Assembly (NCBI GenBank): GCA_913061415.1
Contig: CAJXUD010000011.1
Span: forward strand, 62,001 to 126,000
DNA: 64,000 bases
Source: an uncultured Oleispira sp.
GTDB lineage: Bacteria > Pseudomonadota > Gammaproteobacteria > Pseudomonadales > Oceanobacteraceae
Direction of reading: 5' to 3'
Shown here: one piece after another, positions 17,746 to 27,550 of the stretch
Position numbering within the stretch: the first letter of the stretch is position 1
Layout of the letters: every line of letters begins with the position of its first letter
The notes under the pieces: generated by a model
The model's input: the letters and a program-made list of their open reading frames with translations, nothing else
Told to the model about the DNA's origin: nothing
Databases searched by the model: none
Made by a program: the position numbers and the translations under genes

Positions 17746-18546
17746 TTAAGATAAAAGTCTTAGAGTATCTTCTGCACTGGCATTTGCCTGGCCTTGCACA
17801 GCGGTTTGCACTTGCTGCTTAACCTGTTCAATCACCATTTGGCTGACGAGTTCTGCAACATCGGCATCTTCTACCCGACTCCTTGCGGCCAGTGTTTGTT
17901 CCTCTTCGTTGGCCAATTGTGTGACGCTGCTATCAATACGATTATTGGCAGCGCCGAGTTCAGTGCGGCGCTCTGTGACTTGCTGCTGAAGTGCATCTAG
18001 ATTGGTTAAGTTATCCCCTGAGTCTGGATTAGAAAAATCTAATTGTCCTAGCGCTTCTTTAATCGGATCGGCAGTAACATTGGCGGTGAGAGATACAATA
18101 TCTCCAGCTTTGTCGCCGAGTTGAAAGTTTAGCCCTTGTGCATCATCACTCGCTTGAAATAACTTTTTATCATTAAACGAGCTTTGCTCTAAGACTTGAT
18201 TAATCTGCTCACTAATTTGAGACGCTTCTTTGGCAAGGGCTGCACGGTCGGTATCATTAAGAATACCGTTACCTTGTTGTACGGCGAGTTCTTGTAGTCT
18301 TTCAATGCCACTGGAAATTTGAGAGAGTGCGCCATCTTCGGTTTCAATAAGCGATTTTGCATCTAGGCCATTACGCTGCGCTTGCTGGCTGCCTGATATT
18401 TGGCTAGTGAAGCGGGTGGCGATAGCAAGGCCTGCAGGATCGTCTGCAGCACTGTTTATGCGCTTTCCGCTACTGACTTGGCTATACGTTTGGCTGAGTT
18501 TATTGCCCGTATCGATATAGCTACTACTGGTATTAATGGAAGTCAT
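17746..18546 (-). CDS. flagellin
   Basis: 266 aa, short for a flagellin. It has the conserved N-terminal D0/D1 (SSYIDTGNKLSQTYSQVSSGKRINSAADDPAGLAIATR, positions about 8-45) and C-terminal D1/D0 (NRIDSSVTQLANEEEQTLAARSRVEDADVAEL... to LRLLS), joined by a minimal central part without a large D2/D3 surface domain. The filament subunit is exported by the flagellar type III apparatus. No flagellar assembly genes, chaperone or cap gene adjoin it, so it is an orphan flagellin. GGAGG precedes the ATG. I found no clear sigma-28 site upstream. Confidence 0.92.
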   Translation of the reverse strand: MTSINTSSSYIDTGNKLSQTYSQVSSGKRINSAADDPAGLAIATRFTSQISGSQQAQRNGLDAKSLIETEDGALSQISSGIERLQELAVQQGNGILNDTDRAALAKEASQISEQINQVLEQSSFNDKKLFQASDDAQGLNFQLGDKAGDIVSLTANVTADPIKEALGQLDFSNPDSGDNLTNLDALQQQVTERRTELGAANNRIDSSVTQLANEEEQTLAARSRVEDADVAELVSQMVIEQVKQQVQTAVQGQANASAEDTLRLLS

Positions 18547-18681
18547 AGGAATGAACCCTCCGCTAAGGTTTCATTTCATTCTATCCTCTTCTTACGCAGT
18601 ACTCATTAAAGAGTCTTGTAAGTCATGCAGTGATTACTAAGGGCGACCTGTTATTGAATGGTTATGGCGGGCTTAGGTAAA

Positions 18682-19581
18682 TCAGTGCGAGGAGTTAACA
18701 GAGGTTTGTGAAATCAGCGCATCGCTGCTAATGCCGGTGTCGTTAATGCTAGTATCGAGAGTATTGTGTAAAAGATAGCGATTAGCTTTATTGTCTTGGA
18801 TTGCAGATTGCTCGAAACCTTTCCAGGCCTGCTGTAATAATAATTCAGACGCTGAAATTACCTCGACATTTTGTGCGGCCAGTTTAGGGATCTGTTGTGC
18901 GAGAAAAGCATGAGACTCGCGATAGGGGTGGCCAATCAGAATGGCGCGTCCTGTTTTATGAGCAATTTTAATCGCTTTATTCCACTGCTTGGTGAGTGCT
19001 TGTGTGCTTTTGTTGTTATCCAAAAATATATGGCGGCGCAGTGCGGGTAATTGGTATTTAACGGCTTGTTGATAAGCAACCGATTTTGGCGACGTGAGGC
19101 TGTCGACAAAGAATAAATCCTCTCCTTTAAGAGTTTCCATGACCCACTGCATGGATTGCTTATTTTGAGTTAATTCACTACCCATGTGGTTATTAATGCC
19201 TTGAACATGAGGGATGGAAGCAATAGCCTTTTTCAGTGTGAGTTTAAATTCGGTTTCTGTTAATGCTTTGGTTAGAGCGCCAGGACCGAGTGCTGCTTTA
19301 ACGGTATTTTCCATCGGTGCATGCAGGATGACATCTTTATGCAAAAGGTTAGCTTTGTTGGCTAGCGTTTTGGCGTGGGGTGTATGTGGCAAAAATGCAA
19401 GCGTCAGTGGTGCGTCCAATTCAACCATGGCATTGCCTAGGGAATAGCTATTGCCAATGTCATCGATGATGACGACCAGTTGTGCGCTCACCTGTGCAGT
19501 TAATTGATTGCTAGGGTCTTGAGCTTGGGTTAACCCGCTCAAGACCATTAGCAGTAAGCTTGTTGTGAGGCTATTAATCAT
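18682..19581 (-). CDS. divergent polysaccharide deacetylase family protein (YibQ-like)
   Basis: 299 aa. Signal peptide (about 1-20), then LVVIIDDIGNSYSLGNAM, LTLAFLPHTPHA, DVILHAPME, HVQGINNHMGSELTQ and FFVDSLTSPKSVAYQQA, the pattern of the divergent NodB-fold family (DUF610). The metal-site residues (DD, NNHMGS) are visible; the true substrate of the family is not established. The gene overlaps the stop of ctpA by 8 bp and is the last member of the gpmI-envC-ctpA-deacetylase operon, a conserved order in Pseudomonas relatives. Confidence 0.9.
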   Translation of the reverse strand: MINSLTTSLLLMVLSGLTQAQDPSNQLTAQVSAQLVVIIDDIGNSYSLGNAMVELDAPLTLAFLPHTPHAKTLANKANLLHKDVILHAPMENTVKAALGPGALTKALTETEFKLTLKKAIASIPHVQGINNHMGSELTQNKQSMQWVMETLKGEDLFFVDSLTSPKSVAYQQAVKYQLPALRRHIFLDNNKSTQALTKQWNKAIKIAHKTGRAILIGHPYRESHAFLAQQIPKLAAQNVEVISASELLLQQAWKGFEQSAIQDNKANRYLLHNTLDTSINDTGISSDALISQTSVNSSH

Positions 19582-21007
19582 GGGTAGGTAAGGCTTGTGC
19601 TTCTATGTCGTCTGCCTGAACTTCAATTGAAGGCTTGATTTGCTTCAGTGCGGGCTTTGCGTGGTGCTGAAACACACTCCAGCCTTTTAGCAGCGTATAC
19701 GCTTGGTACAGTTGAAAATCTTTGCTTAATAAGTCGTCAGAGACCTGATGATCATTTTCGATGGCCGCTTCGTTGTTATCCCCATTACTATCTTCGCCTT
19801 CATCGTTACCGTTCGATAAATGCCCAGATAGGTCGCTTTCTTTGTAGTAGCTTTGTTCGTAAGTTGTGACTTCACTTTGTTCAACAAAGACGTCTGGGTG
19901 AATGCCTTGTGCTTGTATTGAGCGTCCCTTTGGCGTGAAGTAGCGGGCGGTTGTTAGCTTAATAGCTTTGTCGCCGCCAATCGGAAGTACACTTTGTACT
20001 GAGCCTTTACCAAATGACTGCGTGCCTACAATAACGGCGCGCTTATGATCTTGCAGGGCACCGGCAACAATTTCAGACGCAGAAGCAGAGCCACCGTTAA
20101 TTAACACAATTAATGGAATATCTTCGGCAATGGTTTCTTCGCTAGCAGAGTAACGGAAATCAGACTCTGCAATGCGACCTTCGGTATAGACGATTAAGCC
20201 CGTATTTAAAAATGCGTCAGAGACTTCAACCGCCGCATCTAAAACACCACCAGGGTTATTGCGTAGATCTAAAATTAAGCCATTAAGCTGCTCATTGTTG
20301 TCTTGAGCAATTGCTTGCAGTTTAGCAATAGCTTCTATCAGCTCAGGGCCACTTTTATCTTGAAACTGAGTAATACGAAGATAACCGATACCATCTCCTA
20401 GGCTTTCGCCGCGAACACTCGCCACTTTAATTTCTGCGCGGGTAACCGTGAAGCTTAAGAGTTCTTGTTCTCCTGCACGACGAATGGTTAATTCAATATC
20501 GGTGCCGGGTTCGCCACGCATTGTATCTATGGCATTGGTGAGTGACATTTCACGCACGAGTTCACCATCGAGGGAAACAATTAAATCTCCCGATTTAATG
20601 CCGGCTTTCTTCGCAGGGGTATCATCAATCGGCGTAATGACTTTGATTAATCCATCTTCAATACCGACTTCAATGCCTAGGCCGCCAAACTTACCCGTGG
20701 TATGTTCTTGCAGTTCGCTAAAATCTTCAGGTAATAAATAATCAGAATGAGGATCGAGGTTGCTTAGCATGCCGTCAATGGCGTATTGCAGCAGAGTTTT
20801 ATCATCGACAGGTTCGACATACGAACTACGAATGCGGTCGAAAATTTCAGTAAAGTTACGCAGTTCGTGCAGAGGCAATTGGCTTTCTTGAGCGGCCGAA
20901 ATATCTGAAGTTTCAGGTTGTTCTGTGGCGAGTGCGTGAGCCGATAATAACTGGCTGCCGATTAATAAAGCACTATAAGCGACGTATTTTAACATTCTAA
21001 TTCCCAT
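19574..21007 (-). CDS. ctpA: S41 carboxy-terminal processing peptidase (CtpA)
   Basis: 477 aa. Signal peptide (1-27); N-terminal helical region with LDPHSDYL; PDZ domain about 100-185 (GGLGIEVGIEDG, KAGIKSGDLIVSLDG); S41 core with the Ser-Lys dyad, Ser309 in GGSASASEIVAG and Lys334 in SFGKGSVQ. The C-terminus has an acidic Asp/Glu/Asn-rich insertion (about 405-425). A periplasmic protease acting on cell-wall-related proteins in Pseudomonas. It lies 35 bp after the envC-like gene and overlaps the deacetylase. An alternative start at 20995 (MLKYVAYS) follows a GGGA site. Confidence 0.95.
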   Translation of the reverse strand: MGIRMLKYVAYSALLIGSQLLSAHALATEQPETSDISAAQESQLPLHELRNFTEIFDRIRSSYVEPVDDKTLLQYAIDGMLSNLDPHSDYLLPEDFSELQEHTTGKFGGLGIEVGIEDGLIKVITPIDDTPAKKAGIKSGDLIVSLDGELVREMSLTNAIDTMRGEPGTDIELTIRRAGEQELLSFTVTRAEIKVASVRGESLGDGIGYLRITQFQDKSGPELIEAIAKLQAIAQDNNEQLNGLILDLRNNPGGVLDAAVEVSDAFLNTGLIVYTEGRIAESDFRYSASEETIAEDIPLIVLINGGSASASEIVAGALQDHKRAVIVGTQSFGKGSVQSVLPIGGDKAIKLTTARYFTPKGRSIQAQGIHPDVFVEQSEVTTYEQSYYKESDLSGHLSNGNDEGEDSNGDNNEAAIENDHQVSDDLLSKDFQLYQAYTLLKGWSVFQHHAKPALKQIKPSIEVQADDIEAQALPTHD

Positions 21008-21042
21008 ATAAATGTATTTCCCTTGCCTGTTTTTTATTGACG

Positions 21043-22170
21043 CTATCGTTTAAGCCAAGCCGCAGGATCTTGTGGTTTTCCATTGTGTCTGATTTCAAAA
21101 TACAAGCGAGGTTCCTTAAAACCACCAGAGCTGCCTAAGGTAGCAATATTTTCGCCCTGATACACCCAATCGCCGACAGATTTTAATAGGCTTTGATTGC
21201 GCGCGTACAAACTTAAATAACCATCACCGTGGTCAACGATCAATAATAGCCCAAATCCTCGTAGCCAGTCGCTAAAGACAATGCGGCCATGATGAATTGC
21301 GGTAATGGCTGAGCCTTCGTAGCCTTTCATTAACCAGCCCTGCCACTTGCTGCGTGCTTGTGCATTCTTGTTGCCGAAGGCTTTAACGATGCTGCCTTTA
21401 GCTGGTCTAGGAAGCTTGCCCTTTAATGAGCGAATGGGGCGGGCATCGTCTTTGCGTACGCTGTTATCAAACAGGGTCGCTACTTCGGTAATCAGTTGCT
21501 GTAAGCGCTTTTGATCTTTTTGCTTTTGGCTTAAATCATTACTTTTTTGCTGGCGTTGAAGCTCTAAGCTGGCCAGTAATTTTTTATGCTGCTTCTTTTC
21601 GTTATTCAGCTGTTTGTTTTTCTTAAGCAGCGAATTCTCTGTTTTAATTAATTGGTTTTGCTGAGCTAAAATTTCATTTTCGATATTGTTTAAGCGTTTC
21701 AAATTGACGATCAGCGTTTGAATGCTTTCCATTCGCGCTTTATTAAAATACTCGTAGTACTTCAACATGCGGCTAATTTGCTGAGGGTCGTCTTGATTTA
21801 ATAACACTTTAATCGAGCCCTGATTGCCGAGCTTTTGAGCGCCGGTAAGCTGTTTAGCAAGTTGCTGCTTTTGCTCAGATTTAAGGAAGCGGAGCTGGCT
21901 TTGCTCCGCTTTCAGCTTTTTTAGGCGGGCGCGCTCTGTATTTAATTGCGAGCGGGTATTGTCGATTTTTTTAGCGATTTTGCCGATGTTTTCATCGGAT
22001 TTTCGTAACGCTTCGCTGAGTTTGTCATGTTCGGATTCTGTCTCTTTTAACCAAGACTGCAGCTTTTTAATCTCTTCCTGCAGTTTGGCAAGGTCTGCCT
22101 GTTCATCGGCCATGCTGACTTGCGTCAGCGAACTAATAAAGAGGCAGAAAAGAAAGAAAATCCGGATCAT
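21043..22170 (-). CDS. EnvC-like murein hydrolase activator (M23/LytM domain)
   Basis: 375 aa. Signal peptide (1-21), a long coiled coil (about 25-250, repeated L-x-x-x-x-x-x heptads rich in K/Q/E), then a C-terminal LytM domain (about 270-375: ITAIHHGRIVFSDWLRGFG, LLIVDHGDGYLSLYARN). The zinc ligands of active M23 peptidases are degenerate, as in EnvC, which activates amidases rather than cutting murein itself. It acts in the periplasm at division. Encoded 14 bp after gpmI and 35 bp before ctpA. Confidence 0.92.
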   Translation of the reverse strand: MIRIFFLFCLFISSLTQVSMADEQADLAKLQEEIKKLQSWLKETESEHDKLSEALRKSDENIGKIAKKIDNTRSQLNTERARLKKLKAEQSQLRFLKSEQKQQLAKQLTGAQKLGNQGSIKVLLNQDDPQQISRMLKYYEYFNKARMESIQTLIVNLKRLNNIENEILAQQNQLIKTENSLLKKNKQLNNEKKQHKKLLASLELQRQQKSNDLSQKQKDQKRLQQLITEVATLFDNSVRKDDARPIRSLKGKLPRPAKGSIVKAFGNKNAQARSKWQGWLMKGYEGSAITAIHHGRIVFSDWLRGFGLLLIVDHGDGYLSLYARNQSLLKSVGDWVYQGENIATLGSSGGFKEPRLYFEIRHNGKPQDPAAWLKR

Positions 22171-22184
22171 GTTATCGACTCGAT

Positions 22185-23720
22185 CTATTTGTTGATAAGG
22201 CTAGAACCCGACATTTCAGTCGGCTGCTCTAGATTCATCATGGCTAATAGTGTTGGCGATACATCGCATAGGCTGCCTGCTTTGATCGTGCGGCCATCGT
22301 TATTGGCGTGCACATAAACCAGGTCAACCGGGCCTGTGGTATGAGACGTTAATGGACCACCCGTTTCAGGGTTGATCATTTGCTCGGCGTTGCCGTGATC
22401 GGCGGTGATTAAGCATTCGCCATTCACTTCTAAAATAGCATCGGTGATGCGCTTCAAGCATTCATCAATACACTCGGCCGCTTTGACCGCCGCAGAATAA
22501 ACACCCGTATGACCCACCATATCGCCGTTGGCGTAGTTACAAACGATTAAGTCGTGCTTACCACTTTTAATCGCCGCGACTAATTTGTCGGTTAATTCAG
22601 GGGCATTCATTTCAGGCTGTAGATCGTAAGTTGCGACATCGGGTGAAGGTACAAGAATACGTTCTTCACCTGGGTATAGGTCTTCACGACCGCCCGAGAA
22701 GAAGAATGTTACGTGAGCGTATTTCTCAGTTTCGGCAATGCGTAATTGGGTTAAACCCAGATTAGAAACGTATTCGCCAATACCATTAACCAAAGAAGCA
22801 GGTGGATAAGCACAGTTTGCGGGAATATCGGCAGCGTATTCTGTCAGCATCACGAAGTCGGCTAATTGAGGAATAACATTACGCTCGAAACCAGTGAAGT
22901 CAGGTTCAACAAAAGCCCGGGTGATTTCACGGGCGCGGTCTGGGCGGAAGTTCATAAAGATGATGCTATCACCATCTTCAACTTTGCCACCCTCGCCGAT
23001 GACTGTCGCGGCAACGAATTCATCGTCTTCATCACGGGCATAAGCCGCTTCTAATGCTGCAATGCCGCTGTCTGCATGGTTGGCCGCTTTGGCTTCTGTC
23101 ATCGCAACATAGGCAGGTTCAACACGTTCCCAGCGGTTATCACGGTCCATGGCGTAATAACGCCCGGTTAGAGTGGCGATGCAACCTGTGCCTAATTCGT
23201 CTAATTTGGCTTGTAGGGCTTTAATAGAGGGCTCTGCGCTGCGCGGTGGAACGTCGCGGCCATCTAAAATACCGTGTACATATAGTTTTTTGATTCCGCG
23301 CTTAACGGCCATTTCGCAGGCCGCAAATATTTGCTCTTCATGACTGTGAACACCACCCGGAGACAATAGACCTGCAAGGTGAACGGCACCGCCATTGGCT
23401 TTAGCTTTATCGATAGCGTTGCATAACACGGCATTATTAAAGAACTCGCCATCGGCAACGTCTTTATTAATACGGGTAAAGTTTTGATAAACGATGCGGC
23501 CCGCACCTAGGTTCATATGGCCGACTTCAGAGTTGCCCATTTGTCCTTCTGGTAGACCTACCGCATTCCCTGACGTTTGTAACAAAGCGTTTGGGTATGT
23601 TTTCAACAGTGCATCCCAGTTTGGGGTGCGTGCATTGGCGATAGCATTATGTTCGGATTCTTCTCCATGGCCCCAGCCATCTAGAATAATTAGTGCAGTC
23701 GGTGTGCGGGTCTGGCTCAT
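22185..23720 (-). CDS. gpmI: 2,3-bisphosphoglycerate-independent phosphoglycerate mutase
   Basis: 511 aa, full length. Interconverts 3- and 2-phosphoglycerate in glycolysis. Manganese-dependent alkaline-phosphatase-fold enzyme: metal Asp in [10 protein letters not shown], nucleophile Ser64 in [12 protein letters not shown], and the metal site [11 protein letters not shown] near residue 445. First gene of the four-gene operon running to the deacetylase. Confidence 0.98.
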   Translation of the reverse strand: MSQTRTPTALIILDGWGHGEESEHNAIANARTPNWDALLKTYPNALLQTSGNAVGLPEGQMGNSEVGHMNLGAGRIVYQNFTRINKDVADGEFFNNAVLCNAIDKAKANGGAVHLAGLLSPGGVHSHEEQIFAACEMAVKRGIKKLYVHGILDGRDVPPRSAEPSIKALQAKLDELGTGCIATLTGRYYAMDRDNRWERVEPAYVAMTEAKAANHADSGIAALEAAYARDEDDEFVAATVIGEGGKVEDGDSIIFMNFRPDRAREITRAFVEPDFTGFERNVIPQLADFVMLTEYAADIPANCAYPPASLVNGIGEYVSNLGLTQLRIAETEKYAHVTFFFSGGREDLYPGEERILVPSPDVATYDLQPEMNAPELTDKLVAAIKSGKHDLIVCNYANGDMVGHTGVYSAAVKAAECIDECLKRITDAILEVNGECLITADHGNAEQMINPETGGPLTSHTTGPVDLVYVHANNDGRTIKAGSLCDVSPTLLAMMNLEQPTEMSGSSLINK

Positions 23721-23937
23721 AATAGGGATAGCTCTATCTAATTAGTTCAACTAAGAGTGATTAAACAATAGTTAAGCAAAAGTTAAACAATAAATTAACG
23801 TGAGTAAGCAAAAAATATTGTGCCTATTCTAGCGAATCTGTGGCCTTGCGTCATTTTCTATTCTTTTTCGCGCTTCGGCTGGTTATACTGCGGCCTTGAT
23901 CCTCTTATCAGTCAACCAAATAGGCAGTAAACAGGTT

Positions 23938-24351
23938 ATGGAACAAGTTTTCGACTTTATCAACAATAATTGGATGTTAGCCAGTGTATGGGGCGTATTT
24001 TTAGCAGCCTTCTTATGGGATAACAACCAGCGAAGTGGTACGAGCATTAGTACGGCGCAAGCGACTCAGATGATCAACAAGCAAGACGCCGTTGTTTTGG
24101 ATATTCGTGATAAGAAAGATTTTGATGCGGGTCACTTAGCCAATGCGCTCAATATTCCTTATGCGTCGTTGACTGAGCGCATGACAGAACTTGAATCTTC
24201 GAAAGAACACCCCATTGTATTAGTATGCAAGTCTGGCCAAAGTGTTGGGATGGCGGGTAAAACGTTGAAGCAGAAGGGTTTCCAAGTGTTCCGCTTAAGC
24301 GGCGGTATGATGGAATGGGGTAATCAAAACCTTCCTGTAGTAACTAAATAA
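23938..24351 (+). CDS. rhodanese-like domain membrane protein (YibN-like)
   Basis: 137 aa. An N-terminal membrane helix (about 10-27, WMLASVWGVFLAAFLW) is followed by a rhodanese domain (about 45-137) with the active-site Cys in VLVCKSGQSVG and the DIRDKKDFDAGHLANALNI signature. Sulfur-transfer or sulfide-handling role by family; substrate unknown. The frame is open upstream to 23896, but MEQVFDFINNNW matches the family N-terminus. In Pseudomonas the order is rhodanese-grx-secB; here secB follows directly with no glutaredoxin gene between. Confidence 0.88.
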   Translation: MEQVFDFINNNWMLASVWGVFLAAFLWDNNQRSGTSISTAQATQMINKQDAVVLDIRDKKDFDAGHLANALNIPYASLTERMTELESSKEHPIVLVCKSGQSVGMAGKTLKQKGFQVFRLSGGMMEWGNQNLPVVTK

Positions 24352-24478
24352 TCGATCTGAGATCAATTAATCGTTACGAAATAACAGATATAATAGCTGC
24401 CATTCAGGGGCTAATACATTGACAAAGCACAGCCTGAAGGTTGTGCTGATAGACAAATAATAAAATTAAGGACATATC

Positions 24479-24964
24479 ATGGCTGATCAAGAACAAGCAA
24501 AAGAGCAAGCACAAGAACAGGGTCAATTTTCTCTACAGCGTTTTTACGTAAAAGACTCATCGTTCGAATCTCCAAATGCTCCAGAATCATTCCAAAAGCA
24601 GTGGAAGCCAGAAGTTAAGCTAGATTTAAACAGCCGCTCTCGCAAGCTGGCTGACGATACTTATGAAGTCGACGTTAAAGTAACAGCGACTGCAGAGAAT
24701 GATGGCGAAACAGCTTTCTTAGTAGAAGTAGTACTAGGCGGCATTTTCCATATTAAAGGTATTGAAGGCGAGCAGCTTAAGCACATGCTAGGTGCATTCT
24801 GCCCAAATATCTTATTCCCATACGTACGTGAAACAATCGACCAGTTGGTCATTAAAGGTAGCTTCCCTGCCTTGATGCTAGCGCCGATTAACTTCGAAGC
24901 CTTGTATCAGCAAACGCAAGCTCAGCAAACTGCCGCTCCAGCAGCAGAAGAGACTGTTCAGTAA
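24479..24964 (+). CDS. secB: protein-export chaperone SecB
   Basis: 161 aa. Tetrameric cytoplasmic chaperone that keeps preproteins unfolded for SecA. Conserved features: [19 protein letters not shown], the [12 protein letters not shown] strand, [18 protein letters not shown] and the [18 protein letters not shown]-terminal segment. An extra N-terminal stretch rich in Q/E/A precedes the core, and the tail ends [10 protein letters not shown]. Strong AAGGA ribosome site. Followed by a bidirectional terminator shared with trmL. Confidence 0.98.
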   Translation: MADQEQAKEQAQEQGQFSLQRFYVKDSSFESPNAPESFQKQWKPEVKLDLNSRSRKLADDTYEVDVKVTATAENDGETAFLVEVVLGGIFHIKGIEGEQLKHMLGAFCPNILFPYVRETIDQLVIKGSFPALMLAPINFEALYQQTQAQQTAAPAAEETVQ

Positions 24965-25011
24965 TTGGGTTGTAATATAGATGCTTTATTGCTGATTTAT
25001 TGCACTTAATA

Positions 25012-25060
25012 AAAAACCGAAGACATGCTTTTAATTTAAAGCGTGAATTCGGTTTTTTTA
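25012..25060. terminator. bidirectional terminator between secB and trmL
   Basis: AAAAAACCGAA ... TTCGGTTTTTTT enclosing an inner stem GCTTT/AAAGC. A- and T-runs on both sides let it end both secB (plus) and trmL (minus). Confidence 0.85.
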
Positions 25061-25097
25061 TGCCCGCTATTTACAGTCATCTAGCATTCAGAGTTAG

Positions 25098-25562
25098 CTA
25101 ACTCCCACCCGCATAGCCATTTTGGCGCCACGCTTCAAAGATCATCACCGCAACGGTATTCGATAAGTTCATACTGCGGCTGCTTTCCATCATCGGTAAG
25201 CGTAACCATTGCTCGAATGGAATGCTCATTCGTACATCTTCTGGTAAACCGCGTGTCTCTGGGCCAAACATCAAAAAGTCACCGTCTTTAAACTGAGTCT
25301 CTGAGTGTGTGTTCTTACCCTTGGTTGTTAGAGCGTAAATTGTTTCTGGTTTTTCTTTCTTTAAAAAATCCGCGTAGTTTTCATGAATGCGCACATTCGC
25401 CCATTCATGGTAATCCAGCCCTGCTCTTCGCAGAGCTTTCTCTTCCATATCAAAACCCAGCGGTTTGATCAAGTGTAACTGACAGCCCGTATTGGCACAC
25501 AAGCGAATGATGTTACCGGTATTGGGCGGTATTTCTGGTTCAAATAAAACGATGTTAAACAT
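25098..25562 (-). CDS. trmL: tRNA (cytidine(34)-2'-O)-methyltransferase TrmL
   Basis: 154 aa SPOUT-class methyltransferase; adds a 2'-O-methyl to the wobble base of two tRNA-Leu species. Begins [21 protein letters not shown], with [37 protein letters not shown] and the knot segment [25 protein letters not shown] precedes the ATG. In Pseudomonas ntrC is a near neighbour; here the MSHA locus lies between them. Confidence 0.96.
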   Translation of the reverse strand: MFNIVLFEPEIPPNTGNIIRLCANTGCQLHLIKPLGFDMEEKALRRAGLDYHEWANVRIHENYADFLKKEKPETIYALTTKGKNTHSETQFKDGDFLMFGPETRGLPEDVRMSIPFEQWLRLPMMESSRSMNLSNTVAVMIFEAWRQNGYAGGS

Positions 25563-25767
25563 GATGACTCCTCAGTAATCGCTGATTATAGAAAGCTGGT
25601 GGGCAATTGGAAGCGGTATCGATGGTAAAAGCCGCATTTATTTACTGAGCACTGATTTAGTATTAGGTATTTGTTATTAAGGCGTGAGTCTTCAGCGCAT
25701 TTTGTTATTTCTCTACTAAACTTGAATCATAGTCATTGAAGATTTAAATCGAAATAGGAGTTGGTGG

Positions 25768-26913
25768 GTGGAATTTCGCTGGTCATTTAACAATATAAAA
25801 ACCAAGCATTGGGTAGGCATTAATCTGTCGACTTTAGCCCCTAGCGCCGTCATCTATTGTGATGAAGGGGTTGTTGATGCGGTTGCTTATGATCAAGAGC
25901 AAGGAGTTGAGGCTCTAACGTCGTGGATTAAGAAACACGTCAGTCATGAAATGCCTGCGGTACTGGTATTGGATGATGATGATTATGAGCTTTTATTGGC
26001 GGAAGCGCCTGATGTGCCAGATGAAGAATTAACAGCAGCGATTGAATTTCGAATTGGTGATTTATTGGCTCAGCCCATTACCGATACGGCTATCCAAGCG
26101 ATTCGCTTACCCAAAGATGCATATCGTGGCCGCATGTCGATGGCACATGTTATTGCGAGCAAAAACGAAACCATAGCAGCGAGAGTGCAGTGGGCAAAAG
26201 AATTACACCTATCGGTTGAAGTTATTACGGTTCCAGAAATAAGTTTATTGAATGTGTTGGCTGCCAGTTCGCTAGATCAAGGCATTGCGTTATTAAAGTT
26301 AGGGCCGAAACACGGCACGATACGTTTGTATCAGGCAGGCGCTTTGTACCTAACAAGAACCATTGAAGTGGGTACAGAGGCTTTAGATATACAGCATATC
26401 GAAGAGACCCCAGAAAAAACTGTAAATACTGGGCTTAATGAACATAGCGATGATGCAAAGCTCAATGAAATTAACTTGGAAGAAATGATTGTCGAAGATG
26501 AGATGAACTCTGACTTTATATTAACCGATGAAGTTGAAATATCTGAGTTACAGCTCGAAGAAGGCGCCGAACAGGATTTAGTCATAAATGAGCAAGAGTA
26601 TGTTGGGTTTGCTCCAAAGGCCAAGGTCAATGAACAGCAAGTTCAAAGTTTAGTTTTGGAAGTTCAGCGGTCATTAGATTATTACGAAAGTCAGCTGGGA
26701 ATGGGGCAAATCACTCAGTTATGGTTAATGAGTGGGAATGTAGATTTAACGCATTTAGTCGATGCAATGCAGCCAGCATTAACCGCTAATGTTGAGCAGC
26801 CTAATATATTAGAAAAATTGAAACATGCAGATATAAACATTGCAGACAGTATTGAAGAAATGAACAGCACTGTTATGGCATTAGGAGGAGCGTTAGCCTA
26901 TGTTGCCAATTAA
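25768..26913 (+). CDS. mshI: MSHA biogenesis protein MshI (PilM-like)
   Basis: 381 aa. Cytoplasmic, actin-fold-like MshI/PilM component of the pilus inner-membrane platform. VEFRWSFNNIKTKHWVGINLS starts the protein; PDVPDEELTAAIEFRIGDLL and SLLNVLAASSLDQGIALLKLG are family-like. A long acidic insertion (about 210-285) interrupts the second half. GTG start with AGGAG 7 bases upstream. It overlaps the PilN-like gene by 14 bp and opens the msh operon. Confidence 0.87.
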   Translation: MEFRWSFNNIKTKHWVGINLSTLAPSAVIYCDEGVVDAVAYDQEQGVEALTSWIKKHVSHEMPAVLVLDDDDYELLLAEAPDVPDEELTAAIEFRIGDLLAQPITDTAIQAIRLPKDAYRGRMSMAHVIASKNETIAARVQWAKELHLSVEVITVPEISLLNVLAASSLDQGIALLKLGPKHGTIRLYQAGALYLTRTIEVGTEALDIQHIEETPEKTVNTGLNEHSDDAKLNEINLEEMIVEDEMNSDFILTDEVEISELQLEEGAEQDLVINEQEYVGFAPKAKVNEQQVQSLVLEVQRSLDYYESQLGMGQITQLWLMSGNVDLTHLVDAMQPALTANVEQPNILEKLKHADINIADSIEEMNSTVMALGGALAYVAN

Positions 26914-27550
26914 ACACAGCATTAACCTTTATCTCCCTCGGTTTCAGCCACCGAAACTCTCACCTGAAATTTTACTATTTGGGAAGGTTGTTTTAATTAC
27001 TCTGGTTGGCCTCATTGGCCTTTCGGCAGCGATGTTTATATTTCAAACGTATTCATCAAATCATGTCGCCCAATTACATCAAGAACAAGAGTTATTAAAT
27101 AAACAAATCAATAAGCTTGCAGAGCAATTTCCTAAAATTAGCATTGATGGCAATCTTCAAGAAAAGATAAATAAAGAAAAAGAGCTAATCAAGAGAAAAA
27201 AAAGAGCCATTACTTTTTTACGGCAAGATTCTATTAGTGGAAAAAGCAGTTTTACGGCGTTAGTAGAACAGCTTTCTCAGCAAAGTGTGAATGGCATTTG
27301 GTTGTCGAAAATTGAAATCATTAATCAAGGGCGGGATGTACAGCTAACCGGCTTTGCTAAGACTCCGGATAAGGTATCGCATTATATTATGGGGCTTGGT
27401 TCTAAAGATGCTTACAAGGGTAAGTCATTCAAACAGATAAATATTACAAAGAATGATACGCCATGGAGCCAGTTCTTTTTATCAACCCAAAAACAGCGTC
27501 GTGATGAAAGCGCTCAAGCACAAGCGTTGTCCTTAGGAAGAAACTTATGA
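26900..27550 (+). CDS. PilN-like MSHA biogenesis protein (MshI2)
   Basis: 216 aa. One N-terminal membrane helix (about 26-48), a coiled coil (about 55-110) and a small C-terminal domain with LVEQLSQQSVNGIWLSKIEI and VQLTGFAKTPDKVSHYI, which is the PilN/GspL periplasmic pattern. It forms the inner-membrane alignment complex with MshI, MshJ and MshK. Overlaps mshI by 14 bp and mshJ by 4 bp. Confidence 0.83.
   Translation: MLPIKHSINLYLPRFQPPKLSPEILLFGKVVLITLVGLIGLSAAMFIFQTYSSNHVAQLHQEQELLNKQINKLAEQFPKISIDGNLQEKINKEKELIKRKKRAITFLRQDSISGKSSFTALVEQLSQQSVNGIWLSKIEIINQGRDVQLTGFAKTPDKVSHYIMGLGSKDAYKGKSFKQINITKNDTPWSQFFLSTQKQRRDESAQAQALSLGRNL

Noticed and set aside
18547-18681. Sigma-28 or sigma-54 promoter for the flagellin
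   Set aside because: I found no TAAAG-N15-GCCGATAA or GG-N10-GC element at a believable distance.
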